A stretch of 6,936 bases of DNA from Armatimonadota bacterium (GTDB lineage: Bacteria > Armatimonadota > SYMT01), in assembly GCA_020696885.1 (NCBI GenBank), contig JAJFMS010000178.1:1-6936 (forward strand). The letters run 5' to 3'. Below the pieces are notes generated by a model. That model ran no database searches, had not been told where the DNA came from, and worked only from the letters and a program-made list of their open reading frames with translations. Each line of letters begins with the position of its first letter. Within the stretch, counting starts at the first letter, position 1. A program made the translations under genes and the position numbers. Of this stretch, positions 6,015 through 6,936 are shown one piece after another.

Positions 6015-6088
6015 TCACCACCAAGACACGAAGGCACAAAGAGGAGGCAGGGGAACCTTCTCTTCGTGCCTTTGTGACCTGGTGGTGA
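6015..6088. repeat. 74-bp imperfect inverted repeat (MITE/REP-like intergenic element)
   Basis: The left arm 6015-6042 (TCACCACCAAGACACGAAGG...) and right arm 6061-6088 are reverse complements at 24 of 28 positions, around an 18-base loop. Three of the four mismatches are C/T-type changes of the sort that still allow G-U pairing in RNA. The stem can extend by GAAT/ATTC (6011-6014, 6091-6094) across a 2-base bulge. Similar 'CACCAAGACACNAAGGCACAAAG' palindromes are, to my knowledge, common dispersed elements in genomes of several environmental phyla. There is no transposase in the window. Confidence 0.75.
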
Positions 6089-6171
6089 CGATTCATGCCG
6101 CCCGGGATCACCCGCGATGGATCAACTCCGTTCTCGTCCTTGTACCCACCCCACGCCAGTTTGACAGGAGT

Positions 6172-6188
6172 CCGGCTGCTCCAGCCGG
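6172..6188. repeat. Strong inverted repeat CCGGCTG-CTC-CAGCCGG
   Basis: A perfect 7-bp stem with a 3-base loop. No T-run follows on either side, so a terminator role is uncertain. Confidence 0.45.
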
Positions 6189-6282
6189 CCTAGCAGCGCG
6201 GATGCTGGGGTGATCGGCCGCCTGCCTGACCGGCGGGACTCCTGCAGTCACGCGTCAGCGCTTCCTGGTTCCGAAGCGCATT

Positions 6283-6302
6283 TCCGGGCAGCCGTGCCCG
6301 GA
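6283..6302. repeat. Strong inverted repeat downstream of der, possible terminator
   Basis: TCCGGGCA and TGCCCGGA form a perfect 8-bp stem around a GCCG loop (plus strand). It lies about 115 bases past the der stop, in the direction of der transcription. There is no T-run on the minus strand (AATGCG follows), so it would be an atypical terminator. Confidence 0.4.
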
Positions 6303-6374
6303 TGCCTCCGGGACTCCGCGGCAATCGCGCCGTTGTGGTCGCCATCACCCCGCCGGGCCACCCGATTCCTTTCC

Positions 6375-6403
6375 CTTTTCGCGTCTTTTCGCGTGTTTCG
6401 CGG
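6375..6403. repeat. Tandem 10-bp repeat CTTTTCGCGT just downstream of der
   Basis: Two exact copies, 6375-6384 and 6385-6394, are followed by a degenerate third copy GTTTCGCGG at 6395-6403. It begins 14 bases after the der stop, reading along the minus strand. Similar CGCGAAA-type tandem motifs occur in intergenic repeats of environmental bacteria; I cannot check copy number here. Confidence 0.6.
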
Positions 6404-6416
6404 GCAAATCCCTCCG

Positions 6417-6936
6417 CTACCCGCGCGTCTCCGCCATCTCGCGGGTCCGCTGCCGGAGCATCAGGCGCACCGGGGTGCCGGAGAAGCCGAAGGTCTCGCG
6501 GAGTTGGTTCTCCAGGTACCGCATGTAGGTCTCGTGTACGATCTTCGGGTTGTTCACGAACAGCGCGATGGCCGGCGGCTTCACCGCGACCTGCGTGGCG
6601 TAGTAGATCTTGAACTCTCGACCGCCGCTGGTGTAGGGGCGCCGATCGGAGGCTTCGCGGATCACCCGGTTCAGCTCGCTGGTAGGCACGCGCATCGAGT
6701 GGTTGTTCGAGACGTCGCGGCAGGCGTCGAGGAGGTCCGACATCCCCTTGCCGCGCTCCGCGGAGCCGACCACGATGGGCGCCCACTTGAGGAACGGCAT
6801 CTGGGTGCGGATCTGCGTGCCGAACTCGCGCGGCGTCATCCCCTTAATGAGGTCCCACTTGTTGACGAAGATCACGCAGCCCTTGCCGGCGTCGTCGATG
6901 AGGCCGCCGACGCGCTTGTCGCCGTCGACGACGCCC
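6417..6936 (-). CDS. der: Ribosome biogenesis GTPase Der (EngA), C-terminal part
   Basis: 172 residues are visible; the N-terminal GTPase domain and most of the second one lie beyond the right edge. The fragment opens with GVVDGDKRVGGLIDDAGKG, the segment after the second switch region of GTPase domain 2. It continues with the G4 motif NKWD (25-28), the G5-type GSAERG (57-62), and then the C-terminal KH-like domain (about 82-162) with VPTSELNRVI, PPAIALFVNNP, YMRYLENQLRETFGFSGTP and VRLMLRQR. This arrangement is specific to Der, a double-GTPase that binds the 50S subunit and is needed for its maturation in the cytoplasm. The C-terminus ends soon after the KH domain (TREMAETRG), a normal short tail. 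It ends at TAG 6419-6417 and is followed by a repeat-rich intergenic region, with no gene overlapping it. Assignment is very secure. Confidence 0.97.
   Translation of the reverse strand, partial: GVVDGDKRVGGLIDDAGKGCVIFVNKWDLIKGMTPREFGTQIRTQMPFLKWAPIVVGSAERGKGMSDLLDACRDVSNNHSMRVPTSELNRVIREASDRRPYTSGGREFKIYYATQVAVKPPAIALFVNNPKIVHETYMRYLENQLRETFGFSGTPVRLMLRQRTREMAETRG

Larger units (their letters stand above)
6089..6416. other. Non-coding stretch between the WD40 remnant/repeat and der
   Basis: About 330 bases with no supportable gene on either strand. It holds two strong hairpins and a tandem 10-bp repeat, listed separately. The only peptide-like trace is a minus-strand open frame at about 6098-6165 reading LAWGGYKDENGVDPSRV, with no upstream start codon and no family I recognise. 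Confidence 0.6.

Noticed and set aside
6190..6786. A 198-codon minus-strand frame over der.
   Set aside because: Out-of-frame shadow of the highly conserved Der C-terminal domain.
1..6936. CRISPR array, integrase, transposase, toxin-antitoxin or phage genes.
   Set aside because: No regularly spaced repeats and no coding frame with such motifs was found on either strand.

Overview
The window looks like chromosomal sequence from a GC-rich, free-living bacterium, most probably Planctomycetota or a lineage with similar gene content such as Armatimonadota, Verrucomicrobiota or Acidobacteriota. The main evidence is a secreted DUF1549/DUF1553 (planctomycete-type cytochrome) protein, a WD40 remnant of the kind that often accompanies such genes, and intergenic repeats. 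The phylum is an inference. No phage, plasmid, CRISPR, tRNA or rRNA signal was found.

Layout. Positions 1-2916 hold a leftward two-gene operon. A secreted thioredoxin-fold protein without active-site cysteines (1825-2916) overlaps by four bases (GTGA) with a large secreted DUF1549/DUF1553 protein (1-1828), whose C-terminus lies beyond the left edge. Positions 2917-3451 form a divergent intergenic region with short AT-rich islands, several palindromes and a good candidate sigma-54 promoter facing right. Positions 3452-5666 hold a rightward operon of three prepilin-like genes in the order PilV/GspI-like, PilW/GspJ-like and PilX/GspK-like. The last carries a long glycine/threonine/asparagine-rich beta-repeat C-terminal domain. 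Two candidate hairpins follow it.

Positions 5767-6014 (minus strand) encode the last two blades of a WD40 protein. Its upstream part is missing and is replaced by a 74-bp imperfect inverted repeat (6015-6088). Positions 6089-6416 are apparently non-coding, with two strong hairpins and a tandem 10-bp repeat. Positions 6417-6936 (minus strand) are the C-terminal part of the essential ribosome-biogenesis GTPase Der (EngA), cut by the right edge.

How the parts relate. The left operon appears to make two exported proteins produced in coupled fashion. The right operon appears to supply minor pilins or pseudopilins for a type IV pilus or type II secretion-like machine, possibly under sigma-54/enhancer-binding-protein control as for other pilin genes. 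Nothing in the sequence shows a direct functional link between the two. The most notable items are the cysteine-free redoxin coupled to the DUF1549 protein, the prepilin trio with a candidate sigma-54 promoter and dyad, and the repeat-truncated WD40 remnant. I did not find a clear, previously undescribed defence or mobile system.
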